Source: Stanieria sp964562685 (GTDB taxonomy: Bacteria; Cyanobacteriota; Cyanobacteriia; Cyanobacteriales; Xenococcaceae). Taken from it: a stretch of 64,000 bases of DNA. A program made the position numbers and the translations under genes. Shown piece by piece: positions 43,387 through 52,520 of the stretch. The notes beneath the pieces are model-generated. The model was not told the DNA's origin, did not search any database, and saw only the letters and a program-made list of their open reading frames with translations. Positions within the stretch are counted from its first letter, which is position 1; each line of letters opens with the position of its first letter. Location: the NCBI GenBank assembly GCA_964562685.1, contig CAZLUP010000014.1, positions 7,395-71,394 of the forward strand. The letters are read 5' to 3'.

Positions 43387-44046
43387 ATGACAATGAATGA
43401 ATCTTTATATCAAAAAAATTATGAGTTACTTCAACAATTAATGACTCAGGCAAATATTGCTGATGTAGAAGAACTAAGTCGTCTTTCTGGCGTTTCTCTT
43501 TGGCAGTTAACTAGACTTCGATATGGTTTAATCGCCAAAATGCAGCTAGAAACAGTTTTAAAAATTGCTGCAACCTTACAAATACCAGTAAATAAACTGA
43601 TTGAAACTTTTGTTGAGCAATCTAATTTAATCAATTTGATAGCTCACCCAGAACAAGAGTCAGTCGACTTGCAACAAGAATACCAAAAATTACAACAACA
43701 ATTAAAACAGCAGCAAGAGTTTCTCTATCAAGAATTTCAGCAGGAAAGTCTACAAGTTTTAGAATCTTGGCTATTACAATGGCCAACAGCAGCAGTAGCG
43801 GTACACAAAAATCCCCAACTGTCGGCAGAAAAACTACTACCATTAGTTAAACCAGTTGAGCATTTATTAGAACAATGGGGAGTTGAAGCAATTGCTTCTG
43901 TAGGCGAGGAATTGCCTTACGATCCAATTTGGCATGAATTAATGAAAGGTACAGCTCAACCAGGAGAAATGGTGAGAGTTCGTTACGTTGGTTATAAAAA
44001 AGGAGATAAATTACTATATCGCGCTAGAGTTAGTACTCTTGAATAA
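43387..44046 (+). CDS. HTH protein with GrpE-like C-terminus
   Basis: About 219 residues; ATGs at 43387 and 43393 are both possible, and the frame opens at a TTG (43381). The N-terminus (~10-70) looks like an XRE-type helix-turn-helix (VEELSRLSGVSLWQLTRLRYG, KIAATLQIPVNKLIE). A Gln-rich coiled coil (~90-130) and a GrpE-like head (GVEAIASVGEELPYDPIWHE, VRYVGYKKGDKLLYRARV) follow. GrpE is the nucleotide-exchange factor of DnaK. Whether this protein acts on DnaK, on DNA or on both is unknown. The gene ends at a bidirectional terminator. Confidence 0.7.
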   Translation: MTMNESLYQKNYELLQQLMTQANIADVEELSRLSGVSLWQLTRLRYGLIAKMQLETVLKIAATLQIPVNKLIETFVEQSNLINLIAHPEQESVDLQQEYQKLQQQLKQQQEFLYQEFQQESLQVLESWLLQWPTAAVAVHKNPQLSAEKLLPLVKPVEHLLEQWGVEAIASVGEELPYDPIWHELMKGTAQPGEMVRVRYVGYKKGDKLLYRARVSTLE

Positions 44047-44071
44047 AAATCTGATTAATCAACCAAAAAAA

Positions 44072-44220
44072 ATACCGCCAGTTTAAAATTTGACTTTGGG
44101 AGACAGTAAGGAAACCTCACCTTGTGAGGGGTTGTCTGCCGAGGTGTCCTCGGCAGTTTATGCCCCCGAAGGGGCGCGGAGCGCACCCCGTCCAATCAAA
44201 GTGCTAATCGGCGGTTTTTT
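44072..44220. terminator. Bidirectional terminator carrying a GC-rich repeat in its loop
   Basis: ACCGCC (44074-44079) pairs with GGCGGT (44210-44215), followed by a T run (44215-44220) on the plus strand and by a T run on the minus strand (44064-44072). It can therefore terminate both the HTH/GrpE-like gene and the convergent psbEFLJ operon. Its loop is about 130 bp because a GC-rich palindromic element occupies 44099-44191. Confidence 0.65.
44099..44191. repeat. GC-rich palindromic repeat element
   Basis: Nested hairpins: CCTCAC/GTGAGG, CTGCCGAGG/CCTCGGCAG and CCCC-GAA-GGGG. Positions 44161-44190 match the reverse complement of 20999-21028 (inside the PixL-like kinase gene) at 29 of 30 bases. 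The element lies within the loop of the terminator described above. Confidence 0.85.
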
Positions 44221-44259
44221 ACTAAAATAATCATTCAAAAGTAGTTTTGATCGCAAAAC

Positions 44260-44379
44260 TTACATTGCAGAACCTACACCAGCATAAGCACCATAGAAAA
44301 AGACTCCCACTACGGCAATTACACCTAAACCTGCGATTGTTGCCACAATCCACAAAGGAATTCTTCCTTCTGCAAACAT
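44260..44379 (-). CDS. psbJ: Photosystem II protein J
   Basis: 39 residues: MFAEGRIPLWIVATIAGLG, then a membrane helix and FYGAYAGVGSAM. PsbJ is a single-helix PSII subunit needed for efficient forward electron flow from QA and for assembly. It is the last gene of psbEFLJ. The ribosome site GGAGG lies just upstream. Confidence 0.97.
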   Translation of the reverse strand: MFAEGRIPLWIVATIAGLGVIAVVGVFFYGAYAGVGSAM

Positions 44380-44427
44380 AATTTTTTCCTCCTAATTGCT
44401 GTTAAATAATTAAATCATTAAATCCAA

Positions 44428-44547
44428 TTAATTAAAGAAATAACTGGAGAACAAAATACCAAGAACAGCAATCAGCAATAATCCTAAATAAAGAGATGTG
44501 CGATTAAGTTCAACTGGTTGTCGATTGGGATTAGTATTTCTTTCCAT
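44428..44547 (-). CDS. psbL: Photosystem II protein L
   Basis: 39 residues from the ATG at 44547: MERNTNPNRQPVELNRTSLY, then one membrane helix ending SSYFF N. The frame continues upstream, but GGAG lies six to seven bases before this ATG and the length is exactly that of PsbL. PsbL sits at the PSII dimer interface and supports QA function. Confidence 0.97.
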   Translation of the reverse strand: MERNTNPNRQPVELNRTSLYLGLLLIAVLGILFSSYFFN

Positions 44548-44555
44548 TGATTCTC

Positions 44556-44690
44556 CTATCTTTGAATAAATTGCATTGCTGCGATCGCACCTAAAAAGAA
44601 AACGGTGGGAACAGCTAAAGTATGAACTGCTAACCATCTAACGGTGAAAATCGGGTAAGAAACTGGTTGGTTAGGATTATTACTAGTCAT
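44556..44690 (-). CDS. psbF: Cytochrome b559 subunit beta
   Basis: 44 residues (MTSNNPNQPVSYPIFTVRWL, AVHTLAVPTVFFLGAIAAMQ). The haem-ligating His is in RWLAVHTLAVP. With PsbE it forms cytochrome b559 of photosystem II. It ends 8 bp before psbL, as is usual in this operon. Confidence 0.97.
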   Translation of the reverse strand: MTSNNPNQPVSYPIFTVRWLAVHTLAVPTVFFLGAIAAMQFIQR

Positions 44691-44718
44691 AGTTTTTTAC
44701 TAATTTTTTCTCAACAAT

Positions 44719-44964
44719 CTATTGGTTAAATTCCTTAATTTGTTCGCTAGCACTATAGCGATCGTTAATAATGGGTAATTCTAAACGGTCTTGAGTAAAG
44801 TATTCATTAGGACGGGGAGTACCAAATACATCATAAGCAAGACCAGTACTAACAAACAACCATCCTGCAATGAATAACATTGGGATAGTAATACTATGAA
44901 TTACCCAATAACGAATGCTAGTAATAATATCTGAAAATGGACGCTCTCCGGTTGTACCTGCCAT
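44719..44964 (-). CDS. psbE: Cytochrome b559 subunit alpha
   Basis: 81 residues: GERPFSDIITSIRYWVIHSI with the axial His, one membrane helix, then the lumenal domain FGTPRPNEYFTQDRLELPII. First gene of psbEFLJ, required for PSII assembly. The 96-bp gap to ycf48 should hold the operon promoter if it is not co-transcribed with rubA-ycf48. Confidence 0.97.
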   Translation of the reverse strand: MAGTTGERPFSDIITSIRYWVIHSITIPMLFIAGWLFVSTGLAYDVFGTPRPNEYFTQDRLELPIINDRYSASEQIKEFNQ

Positions 44965-45060
44965 TAATTTGACTTCTCCTCAATTAAAGTTTTACAAGAT
45001 AGTTTACATGATTAGAAACCGATTAGTTTCTTAACTATTGAAGTTAGATTTTAAACTACT

Positions 45061-46062
45061 TTAGGTAGTTGGTTCGTATTTAAGCAAAAATCCTCTTTCT
45101 CCAAGGACAAATCCTTGTTCGGGAGACAAAAACACTACTTTATAGAAATTTGAAGGAACTTCTTCTACTTCTCGATCTTTTTGCCAAGTTTTACCACCAT
45201 CAAAGCTGGCAAGTAAATTACCACTTCCTCCAGCTACCCAAATCTCTTCAGGATTACGATAGGCAATATCTAGTAATCCCCAACTGGTAGAAAATTCAGG
45301 ATAAATTGGTTCTTGCCAAGCTTCAAAATTTTCAGGTTCACTAAATTGAATTTGTCCGCCACGAGCTAAGAGCCACAAACTATCATCGGAATTAAAACCC
45401 ATATTTTGGAGACGGCGAGAAGAAGTACGTTGATGGGGAGTCCATTCGGTTTGACCTGGTTCCCAAGTAGAATAGAAGTTTCCTCTAGCAGAAACCGCTA
45501 CATATTTACCATCAGCAGAGCGATTAATATGTCGTGCTACCCCTACTGCTCCTTCAACTAGAGCTTTCCAGGTTTTCCCGCCATCAGTAGTTTTGTAAAT
45601 TGCTCCTAAATCGGTGACCATTTCTGCTGAAGCAGTCCCTAATGCCACAATTCCATCGGGTGCGCCAGGTAGTTTAGAACTGAGAGGAATTCGTGACCAG
45701 GTTGTACCACCATCCTCAGTATGTAATAAAATGGAAGGCTTTCCTACAATCCACCCTTCTTGCCCAGCAAAACTAATTGCTGAAAAGGAGACTTTTTCAT
45801 CTTCCAGATTCAAAACTTTTTGTTGCCAAGTATTGCCACCATCGGTTGTTTCAAACAAAGAAGCTTGAGTTCCGACTAGCCAACCGTGGTTTGAATCGTC
45901 AGTAAAGGCAATATCGGCCAAAATAGCTTCTGTCGGTAAAGTTTTAATTTGCCAAGGATTGTAGCTTACAGAATTAAGGTCACTACAGCTAAGACAAAGT
46001 ATAGAAATAGTTATTAATATTGCGATTTGTTTCAGTCTTCTCAGAAATAAACTCATAAACAT
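45061..46062 (-). CDS. ycf48: Photosystem II assembly factor Ycf48 (HCF136-like)
   Basis: 333 residues. A lipoprotein-type signal (ILITISILCLSC, lipobox LSCS) is followed by a seven-bladed propeller with repeated WxxG and DGGxTW motifs (TTDGGNTWQQK, TEDGGTTWSRI, TTDGGKTWKAL, FDGGKTWQK). Ycf48 binds D1 precursor during early PSII reaction-centre assembly. The gene lies between rubA and psbEFLJ, a conserved cyanobacterial order. Two ATGs (46062, 46056) are available at the start. Confidence 0.95.
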   Translation of the reverse strand: MFMSLFLRRLKQIAILITISILCLSCSDLNSVSYNPWQIKTLPTEAILADIAFTDDSNHGWLVGTQASLFETTDGGNTWQQKVLNLEDEKVSFSAISFAGQEGWIVGKPSILLHTEDGGTTWSRIPLSSKLPGAPDGIVALGTASAEMVTDLGAIYKTTDGGKTWKALVEGAVGVARHINRSADGKYVAVSARGNFYSTWEPGQTEWTPHQRTSSRRLQNMGFNSDDSLWLLARGGQIQFSEPENFEAWQEPIYPEFSTSWGLLDIAYRNPEEIWVAGGSGNLLASFDGGKTWQKDREVEEVPSNFYKVVFLSPEQGFVLGERGFLLKYEPTT

Positions 46063-46245
46063 TCCATAACTCGTGAAGAGAAGCGATTAAGATAAGCTCT
46101 CGTTTGACTATTTAATTAAGCTCAAAATCGTAAGCATAAGTGCCTTGATCTTCTAAATTTCGCCTAAAAAAGAGCAGAAAGCTATAAATTTATTTACTTT
46201 TTTAGGAGTAAAGAAAAAGAAACAAGCAAGCTTATATTTACATGG

Positions 46246-46593
46246 TTAATTAAGAGCGTATAAGCTCATAAAAAATAAAAATCCTAGAGCTAAAGCTCCA
46301 AAAATTAATAGATTCTTTTGGCCTGGGGTTAGGCGATTTACACCAAAACCGTAGTTGAGATTTTCTGCAAATCCAGATGGAGCTCCTTTAGCACCAATGT
46401 TGACAAATTGAGTTTTACGCGCTTTACATACTGGACAACGCCAAGTATCGGGTAAATCCGTAAACAAAGTACCTGGAGAAATATTAGTTTGATTATCTCC
46501 TTTAGCAGGCTCATAGACATAACCGCAAGAACGGCATTCATAACTAGCTGGAGCTTGCTCGGCTAAAGTTTTTTCTTGACCTGGATTGCTCAT
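46246..46593 (-). CDS. rubA: Membrane-anchored rubredoxin RubA
   Basis: 115 residues. The rubredoxin domain (~17-70) has both iron-binding knuckles, YECRSCGYVYEP and WRCPVCKARKTQF. A C-terminal transmembrane helix (~95-112) anchors it. In phototrophs RubA is required for PSII assembly (and is linked to PSI in some reports). It heads the rubA-ycf48-psbEFLJ arrangement. Confidence 0.95.
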   Translation of the reverse strand: MSNPGQEKTLAEQAPASYECRSCGYVYEPAKGDNQTNISPGTLFTDLPDTWRCPVCKARKTQFVNIGAKGAPSGFAENLNYGFGVNRLTPGQKNLLIFGALALGFLFFMSLYALN

Positions 46594-46802
46594 ATAAAAG
46601 AGTGGGTTTGATAAAAACTCAAATATTCAGAGTTATCTATTTGAAACAAATATTAAAATATCTATTAAGAATTATCGCATAAATAGTGACTGGGAACTGA
46701 GAACAAGGAATTTTTGCCTTTTCCCTGCTCTTCAGTTCCCGAATTTCTCAGCCCACCTTCAGTTGAGATTTTTTTTCTCGGATAAAGCTAACCAGTCTAG
46801 TC

Positions 46803-48122
46803 TCAAGTAGGGTTAATTCGTTCGAGAGTAGCTCCTAGTTGTCGTAATTTTCCTTCTATGTTGTCATAGCCTCGGTCGAGATGATGTAACCCTGATAAAA
46901 TAGTTGTTCCTTCGGCTGCCAACCCAGCTAAAACCAAAGCAGCAGAGGCACGTAAATCACTTGCCATAACTGGCGCACCAGAAAGAAAAGAGACACCACG
47001 GATTAAAGCATGGTTGCTTTTAACTCGAATATCTGCACCCATTCGCTTTAACTCAGCCACATGACGAAGACGATTTTCAAAAACTGTTTCGCTAACGACA
47101 CTATTGCCTTCACTAATACTAAGTAAAGCCATAAATTGTGCTTGCATATCGGTAGGAAATCCTGGATAAGGCAAGGTTTCAATATCTGTTGCTTTTAATT
47201 CACCAGGAACGATTCGCAAACGTTCTGCTTCTTCAGCAATAACTTGACAACCGATATCTTGTAATTTGGCAATAACTGGGGCTAAATGTTCGGCAATGAC
47301 TGGAAATAAGGATATTTCTGAACGAGTAATTGCTCCTGCCACTAAAAATGTTCCTGCTTCAATGCGGTCGGGAATGACACTGTATTTTATAGGATGTAAA
47401 TTTTTAACTCCAGAAATAATAATTGTATTAGTTCCTGCACCACTAATTTTTGCGCCCATTTGACAACAAAAATTCGCTAAGTCTACTACTTCTGGTTCTT
47501 GTGCAGCATTTTCAATTTTGGTTTCTCCTTCTGCTAGAGTTGCTGCCATCATAATAGTTTCGGTAGCACCAACACTAGGATAATCGAGAAAAATATTAGC
47601 TCCTTGAAGTCTCCTATTTCTTCCAACCACATTGGCATGAACAATGCCTGATTCAATGCGAACATTTGCCCCCATTGCTTGTAACCCTCGGACATGAAGA
47701 TCTACCGGTCTAGCTCCAATCGCACAACCTCCTGGTAGGGGAATGCGAACCACGCCAAATCGACTAAGTAATGGACCGATAATAAAAAAACTTGCTCTTA
47801 ATTGAGATACGATGTCGTAAGGAGCTTTGGTGGGATCGATTTCAGTAGCGTTAATCTCAAAAATATTGTCTTTTTTAACAATTTTTGCACCTAAAGCCTT
47901 GAGAAGTTCGCTCATTCGCTTGATATCTACTAGATCAGGTACATTATGGAGTTGAGAATCTCCCTCACACAATAATGACCCTGCCATAAGTACCAGAGCA
48001 GAATTTTTTGCTCCACTAATTTTTACTTCTCCTTGCAGAGATGCTTTACCAACAATTTTTAATCGGGGTTGGTCTTCTGCTGAGACAAGTGGAGTTTGTG
48101 TTAATTTTAGAGATAGGTTAAT
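46803..48122 (-). CDS. murA: UDP-N-acetylglucosamine 1-carboxyvinyltransferase MurA
   Basis: About 439-452 residues. MurA adds enolpyruvate to UDP-GlcNAc in the first committed peptidoglycan step. KISGAKNSALVLMAGSLLCE, the loop LPGGCAIGARPVDLH with catalytic Cys, and LDYPSVGATETIMMAATLAE are all present. The start is unusual: the open frame begins at a TTG (48161) and has no ATG before the conserved region. A strong GGAGG (48131-48135) lies eight bases before an ATT codon at 48122, so translation may begin there. Confidence 0.95.
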   Translation of the reverse strand: MNLSLKLTQTPLVSAEDQPRLKIVGKASLQGEVKISGAKNSALVLMAGSLLCEGDSQLHNVPDLVDIKRMSELLKALGAKIVKKDNIFEINATEIDPTKAPYDIVSQLRASFFIIGPLLSRFGVVRIPLPGGCAIGARPVDLHVRGLQAMGANVRIESGIVHANVVGRNRRLQGANIFLDYPSVGATETIMMAATLAEGETKIENAAQEPEVVDLANFCCQMGAKISGAGTNTIIISGVKNLHPIKYSVIPDRIEAGTFLVAGAITRSEISLFPVIAEHLAPVIAKLQDIGCQVIAEEAERLRIVPGELKATDIETLPYPGFPTDMQAQFMALLSISEGNSVVSETVFENRLRHVAELKRMGADIRVKSNHALIRGVSFLSGAPVMASDLRASAALVLAGLAAEGTTILSGLHHLDRGYDNIEGKLRQLGATLERINPT

Positions 48123-48308
48123 GGCTTTATCCTCCAAACTGAATGAGAAAAAATTAAACAATTAAGTAGTTGAGAAATAAGAAAAATTTGGTTTAGATTT
48201 TACCTGAAATTAACTAAACTAATTGAATGATTGAGAATGTAATGTTAATTGCTTTCTTGACATAGTTTATTTGCTAAATGATAATGGTAATTTGTGTGTA
48301 GATATTTC

Positions 48309-48393
48309 GCGGAACTGGCGGAATTGGTAGACGCGCTAGATTCAGGTTCTAGTGTTCGTTTAGAACTTCCGGGTTCAAGTCCCGGGTTCCGCA
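48309..48393 (+). tRNA. trnL-CAG: tRNA-Leu (CAG)
   Basis: 85 nt. Acceptor GCGGAAC pairs with GTTCCGC, with discriminator A at 48393. The anticodon stem CTAGA/TCTAG encloses the loop TTCAGGT, giving anticodon CAG (reads CUG). There is a long variable arm (class II tRNA) and the T loop GGTTCAAGTCC. CCA is not encoded. Confidence 0.97.
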
Positions 48394-48450
48394 TTTGCAC
48401 CTAAGTATCACCTTGTTTTCTAGGATTCGTCAAGGGTTGGTGGTAAGGCA

Positions 48451-49236
48451 ATGCTTACCAGTATTAAAAATCCTCTCATCAAGCAACTTCGTAAACTTCA
48501 TCGTAGTAGAGAAAGACAAAAACAAAATTTATTACTACTAGAAGGAACTAATTTACTCACGGCAGCTTGTCAGGTAAATTATGAGCTTATTACAGTTTGT
48601 TGTACTCCTAAATGGCAACAAAATCATCAGCAATTATGGCAGAAAATTTCCCAACAAGCACTAAAAACAGAATTAGTTTCTCCAGAAGTTTTAGCTGCGA
48701 TCGCAACTACAATTAATCCTGATGGCATAGTAGCAACAGCAGTCAGAAAAGTGCCACAACGACTAACTCAAGAAAAAATCAGTTTGGGGTTAGTCTTAGA
48801 AAGGCTACAAGATCCTGGTAACTTGGGGACGATTATTCGTACGGCAGTGGCAACAAATGTAGATGGTATTTGGTTGAGTCAGGATAGTGTTGATTTTGAT
48901 AATCCTAAAGTATTAAGAGCGTCGGTAGGAGAATGGTTTAAGTTACCGATGGTAGTCAGTCAAAATCTGACGGAGGAGATCCAACAATTTAAACAACAGG
49001 GTATTCAAATAATTGCGACTTTACCTCAAGCAACGACGACATATTGGGAAATAGATTTTCATTGTCCTACGATCATTTTACTGGGTAATGAAGGGGCTGG
49101 ATTGTCAGAAGAATTGATTAAGTTAGCAGATTGTCAAGTTACAATTCCTTTGAGTAATCAAGTTGAATCTTTAAATGTTGGGATCACGAGTGCTTTATTA
49201 TTATACGAAGCTCAACGACAGCATCAAGAATTTTGA
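48451..49236 (+). CDS. TrmH/SpoU-family RNA 2'-O-methyltransferase
   Basis: 261 residues. A small substrate-binding N-terminus (~1-95; SIKNPLIKQLRKLHRSRERQ) precedes the SPOUT knot domain (~105-258) with the three family motifs: LERLQDPGNLGTIIRTA, LLGNEGAGLSEEL and IPLSNQVESLNVGITSALLL. These enzymes methylate ribose in rRNA or tRNA using S-adenosylmethionine. The exact target nucleotide cannot be read from the sequence. It starts 58 bp after tRNA-Leu. Confidence 0.92.
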   Translation: MLTSIKNPLIKQLRKLHRSRERQKQNLLLLEGTNLLTAACQVNYELITVCCTPKWQQNHQQLWQKISQQALKTELVSPEVLAAIATTINPDGIVATAVRKVPQRLTQEKISLGLVLERLQDPGNLGTIIRTAVATNVDGIWLSQDSVDFDNPKVLRASVGEWFKLPMVVSQNLTEEIQQFKQQGIQIIATLPQATTTYWEIDFHCPTIILLGNEGAGLSEELIKLADCQVTIPLSNQVESLNVGITSALLLYEAQRQHQEF

Positions 49237-49396
49237 GACTTTTAATCTAAGCATAGTTGTGTTTTTTTTAGTCTTTAACCCTCTCTTAGGATCGGGCTGA
49301 TACTCTAGCATGGTGCTGATTATTAAAAAAACTAGCTACTATTTGTCTAGAAAATAAATTTTTACCTCATACTGCTAGAGGCTTGCCAAATTAGTC

Positions 49397-51553
49397 ATGA
49401 CTACTACTAAAGATACGACCAAAGCTATCGATCTTAATGACCCTAAATACTATTTCAATCGTGAACTGAGTTGGGTAGAATTCAATCGTCGAGTTTTGCA
49501 TGAAGCCATCGATTCTAGGACACCTTTATTAGAAAGACTCAAGTTTATGGCAATTTTTAGCTCTAACCTCGATGAGTTTTTTATGGTCAGAGTAGCAGCT
49601 TTAAAACAGCAAGTAGAAGCAGGAGTAACGAAATTAACACCAGATGGTCGTACACCAAGTCAACAATTAAAAGACCTTAGCGATCGCTTGAAACCTTTAG
49701 TTCAACAACAGCATCAACATTTTGAAAAGGTTTTAAAATCTGAATTGGGAAAACAAGGTATTTATTTCCTTGATTATCTCGATCTTAACCAAGAACAAAG
49801 AACTTATCTCAATCGCTTATTTGAAGAAAATATCTTTCCAGTACTTACTCCGCTAGCAGTCGATCCTTCTCATCCCTTTCCCTATATTTCTAACCTTAGT
49901 CTTAATTTAGCAGTAGTAGTTAAAGATCCTGAAACAAAAGAAGAACTATTTGCCAGAATTAAAGTTCCTAAAGTTTTACCTCGATTTGTGGCTTTACCAG
50001 AGGAATTGCGACAGCGACAAAAAGGCAAGCCTTCTCATTGGACTGGTGTCCCTTTGGAACAAATTATTACTCACAATCTAGAATATCTTTTTCCTGGGAT
50101 GAACATTCAGGAATGTTATGCCTTTCGAGTAACTCGTAATGCTGATATTGCCGTAGAAGAAGACGAAGCTGATGATTTGTTACTAGCAATTGAACAAGAA
50201 TTGCATAAGCGTCGTATTGGTGGTTCAGCGGTAAGAGTAGAACTACAAGCTTCAACTCCAGAAAATGTTCGTTCAACTATTATCAAAGAATTGGATTTAA
50301 GTGAACAGGATGTTTATGATGTAGATGGTTTATTAGGACTTGGAGATTTGATGTCTTTGATGTCCTTACCCTTGCCAGAATTGAAAGATAAGCCGTGGAA
50401 TTCGGTTTTACCGCCTCGATTGCACCGATTACAAGAATTAGATTATCTGAATAACAATGAAGCTGGTGAAGATTTTTTTAGTTTGATCCGAGAAAAAGAT
50501 TTATTAGTACATCATCCTTATCATTCTTTTAGTGGTACAGTACAGCGTTTTATTACCCAAGCAGCCCACGATCCCAATGTCTTGGCAATTAAAATGACTT
50601 TGTATCGTACTTCGGGGGATTCTCCGATTGTTAAAGCTTTGATTGCTGCTGCGGAAAATGGGAAACAAGTAGCGGTATTAGTGGAATTAAAAGCTCGTTT
50701 TGATGAAGAGAATAATATTCTTTGGGCAAAGAAATTAGAAAAAGCTGGTGTTCATGTAGTTTATGGCTTAGTTGGCTTAAAAACTCATACGAAAGTAGTT
50801 TTAGTAGTTCGTCAAGAACAAAATAAAATACGTCGCTACGTCCATATTGGCACGGGTAATTACAATCCTAAAACAGCCAGAATTTACACAGATTTGGGTT
50901 TATTAAGTTGTAGAGATGATTTGGGGGCAGATTTAACTGATTTGTTTAATTTCCTCACTGGTTACTCTCGCCAAAAATCCTACCGCAAATTATTAGTTGC
51001 CCCAGTTAATTTACGCGATCGCATGATTGCCATGATCCACCGAGAAATTGAACACTGTCAAAAGGGTGGTACTGGTAGAATTGTCGCCAAAATGAACGCT
51101 TTAGTGGATCCACCAGTGATTAGATCTCTCTACGAAGCTTCTCAAGCAGGAGTAGAAATTGACTTAATTATTAGAGGTATTTGTTGTTTACGTCCTGGAG
51201 TTAAAGATATTAGCGAAAATATTCGCATTATCAGTATTATTGGTCGTTTTTTAGAACATTCTCGGATTTTCTATTTCCACAACGGTGGACAAGAAGAAGT
51301 GTATATTGGTAGTGCTGATTGGATGACTCGCAATCTTAGTCGTCGAGTTGAAGCGGTAACGCCAATTGAAGAGCCTGAAATTGTTCAGGATTTGCAAGAA
51401 ATTTTGGGTATTATGTTGGCTGATTCTCGTCAAGCTTGGGAGTTGCAGCCTGATGGCAGTTATATTCAAAGACAGCCCCCCGAAGGTAGTCAAGCTCAAA
51501 GTACTCATGAGATTTTGATGGAGATGGCAGAGCAATCTATTAAGATAACTTAG
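49397..51553 (+). CDS. ppk1: Polyphosphate kinase 1
   Basis: 718 residues, normal length. The N-terminal domain starts YFNRELSWVEFNRRVLHEA; the head and the two C-terminal PLD-like domains carry FDEENNILWAKKLEKAGVHV, the catalytic His in YVHIGTGNYNPKTARIYTD (about residue 483) and the final IGSADWMTRNL. It polymerises ATP gamma-phosphate into polyphosphate, a phosphate and stress reserve. The enzyme should be active. It converges with a response-regulator gene. Confidence 0.96.
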   Translation: MTTTKDTTKAIDLNDPKYYFNRELSWVEFNRRVLHEAIDSRTPLLERLKFMAIFSSNLDEFFMVRVAALKQQVEAGVTKLTPDGRTPSQQLKDLSDRLKPLVQQQHQHFEKVLKSELGKQGIYFLDYLDLNQEQRTYLNRLFEENIFPVLTPLAVDPSHPFPYISNLSLNLAVVVKDPETKEELFARIKVPKVLPRFVALPEELRQRQKGKPSHWTGVPLEQIITHNLEYLFPGMNIQECYAFRVTRNADIAVEEDEADDLLLAIEQELHKRRIGGSAVRVELQASTPENVRSTIIKELDLSEQDVYDVDGLLGLGDLMSLMSLPLPELKDKPWNSVLPPRLHRLQELDYLNNNEAGEDFFSLIREKDLLVHHPYHSFSGTVQRFITQAAHDPNVLAIKMTLYRTSGDSPIVKALIAAAENGKQVAVLVELKARFDEENNILWAKKLEKAGVHVVYGLVGLKTHTKVVLVVRQEQNKIRRYVHIGTGNYNPKTARIYTDLGLLSCRDDLGADLTDLFNFLTGYSRQKSYRKLLVAPVNLRDRMIAMIHREIEHCQKGGTGRIVAKMNALVDPPVIRSLYEASQAGVEIDLIIRGICCLRPGVKDISENIRIISIIGRFLEHSRIFYFHNGGQEEVYIGSADWMTRNLSRRVEAVTPIEEPEIVQDLQEILGIMLADSRQAWELQPDGSYIQRQPPEGSQAQSTHEILMEMAEQSIKIT

Positions 51554-51568
51554 TTCAGATCGCTTTAA

Positions 51569-51964
51569 TTATTCTGGTATGGTTTGCAACCAATCATCTA
51601 AAATTTTGATTAATTTGTCTAGGTCGATTGGTTTACTCAGATAGTCATCCATCCCTGCATTTAAGCATTTTTGGCGATCGCCATTCATAACATGGGCAGT
51701 TAAACCGATAATAATAGTGTGGCGTTGAGAAGCTTCTCGTTGACGAATTATACGTGTAGCTTCGTAACCGTCCATTTCTGGCATTTGGCAATCCATTAAA
51801 ATTACATCGTATTCTTTTTGTTCTAGAAGAGCGATCGCTTCTCGACCATTACTTACCCAATCTGGCTGATAACCAATAGCTTGCAGCATAATCATTAATA
51901 ATTCACGATTATCAGGATAGTCTTCAACTATGAGCAAGCGCACAGATTGAGAAGATTTGGTCAT
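51569..51964 (-). CDS. Single-domain response regulator
   Basis: 131 residues, receiver domain only: VEDYPDNRELL, phospho-Asp in DVILMDCQMPEMDGYEATRI, TAHVMNGD and SKPIDLDKL. The MDCQMPEMDGYEATR form is typical of receivers fed by hybrid kinases. No partner kinase lies adjacent. Its stop codon is 15 bp from that of the convergent ppk1. Confidence 0.9.
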   Translation of the reverse strand: MTKSSQSVRLLIVEDYPDNRELLMIMLQAIGYQPDWVSNGREAIALLEQKEYDVILMDCQMPEMDGYEATRIIRQREASQRHTIIIGLTAHVMNGDRQKCLNAGMDDYLSKPIDLDKLIKILDDWLQTIPE

Positions 51965-52520
51965 AGTTTTTCCAATAATTGAAGTTAATTAAATGTGATT
52001 GAGTTAATTTGGTAACAGGTTTAGATTGTTCTAAAGCAATGCTAGAATAGTATCCTTGAATAAAATTAATATATTTTAAAACAAAATTAATTTAATAATT
52101 ACTTATTTTTACTCTACAAAAATTTTAAAAGTTTAAGCGAACAACTACAAAAAAATATTTAAACAAAAATATATAAAACGGTAGATGCGTAATTCAATTA
52201 GTTAATTCAAATTATTCTTCTTGGTTATACTTAAAATAAAAATACTCTTCATCCATTAATTAACAAGTTACAGCTTAAAGTTTTTAGCCTTTAAAATAAA
52301 AAGCTACAATCTAACTAAAACAAAAGATAAAAATAATAGTATTAATTAATAAATATCTTTTGTTGGTTTAATAACTATTAAAACACTATATATAATTTAA
52401 TTAAACGATTTTTAGAGTACGCGCAAAAAAAATAATCCAAGCCAAATTTGATAGTTGACTTAGATTAACTCCTGGCAAATATTAGATTTGCTTTACAAAA
52501 ATGAGAAATTTATCAAACAA
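51965..52520. other. Long AT-rich gap, no gene seen
   Basis: About 555 bp of very AT-rich DNA between the response regulator and the HLIP gene, both on the minus strand. It must contain the response-regulator promoter and the HLIP 3' end. An AAAAGATA/TATCTTTT inverted repeat (about 52321-52365) is visible. No convincing coding frame or RNA gene was found. Confidence 0.4.
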
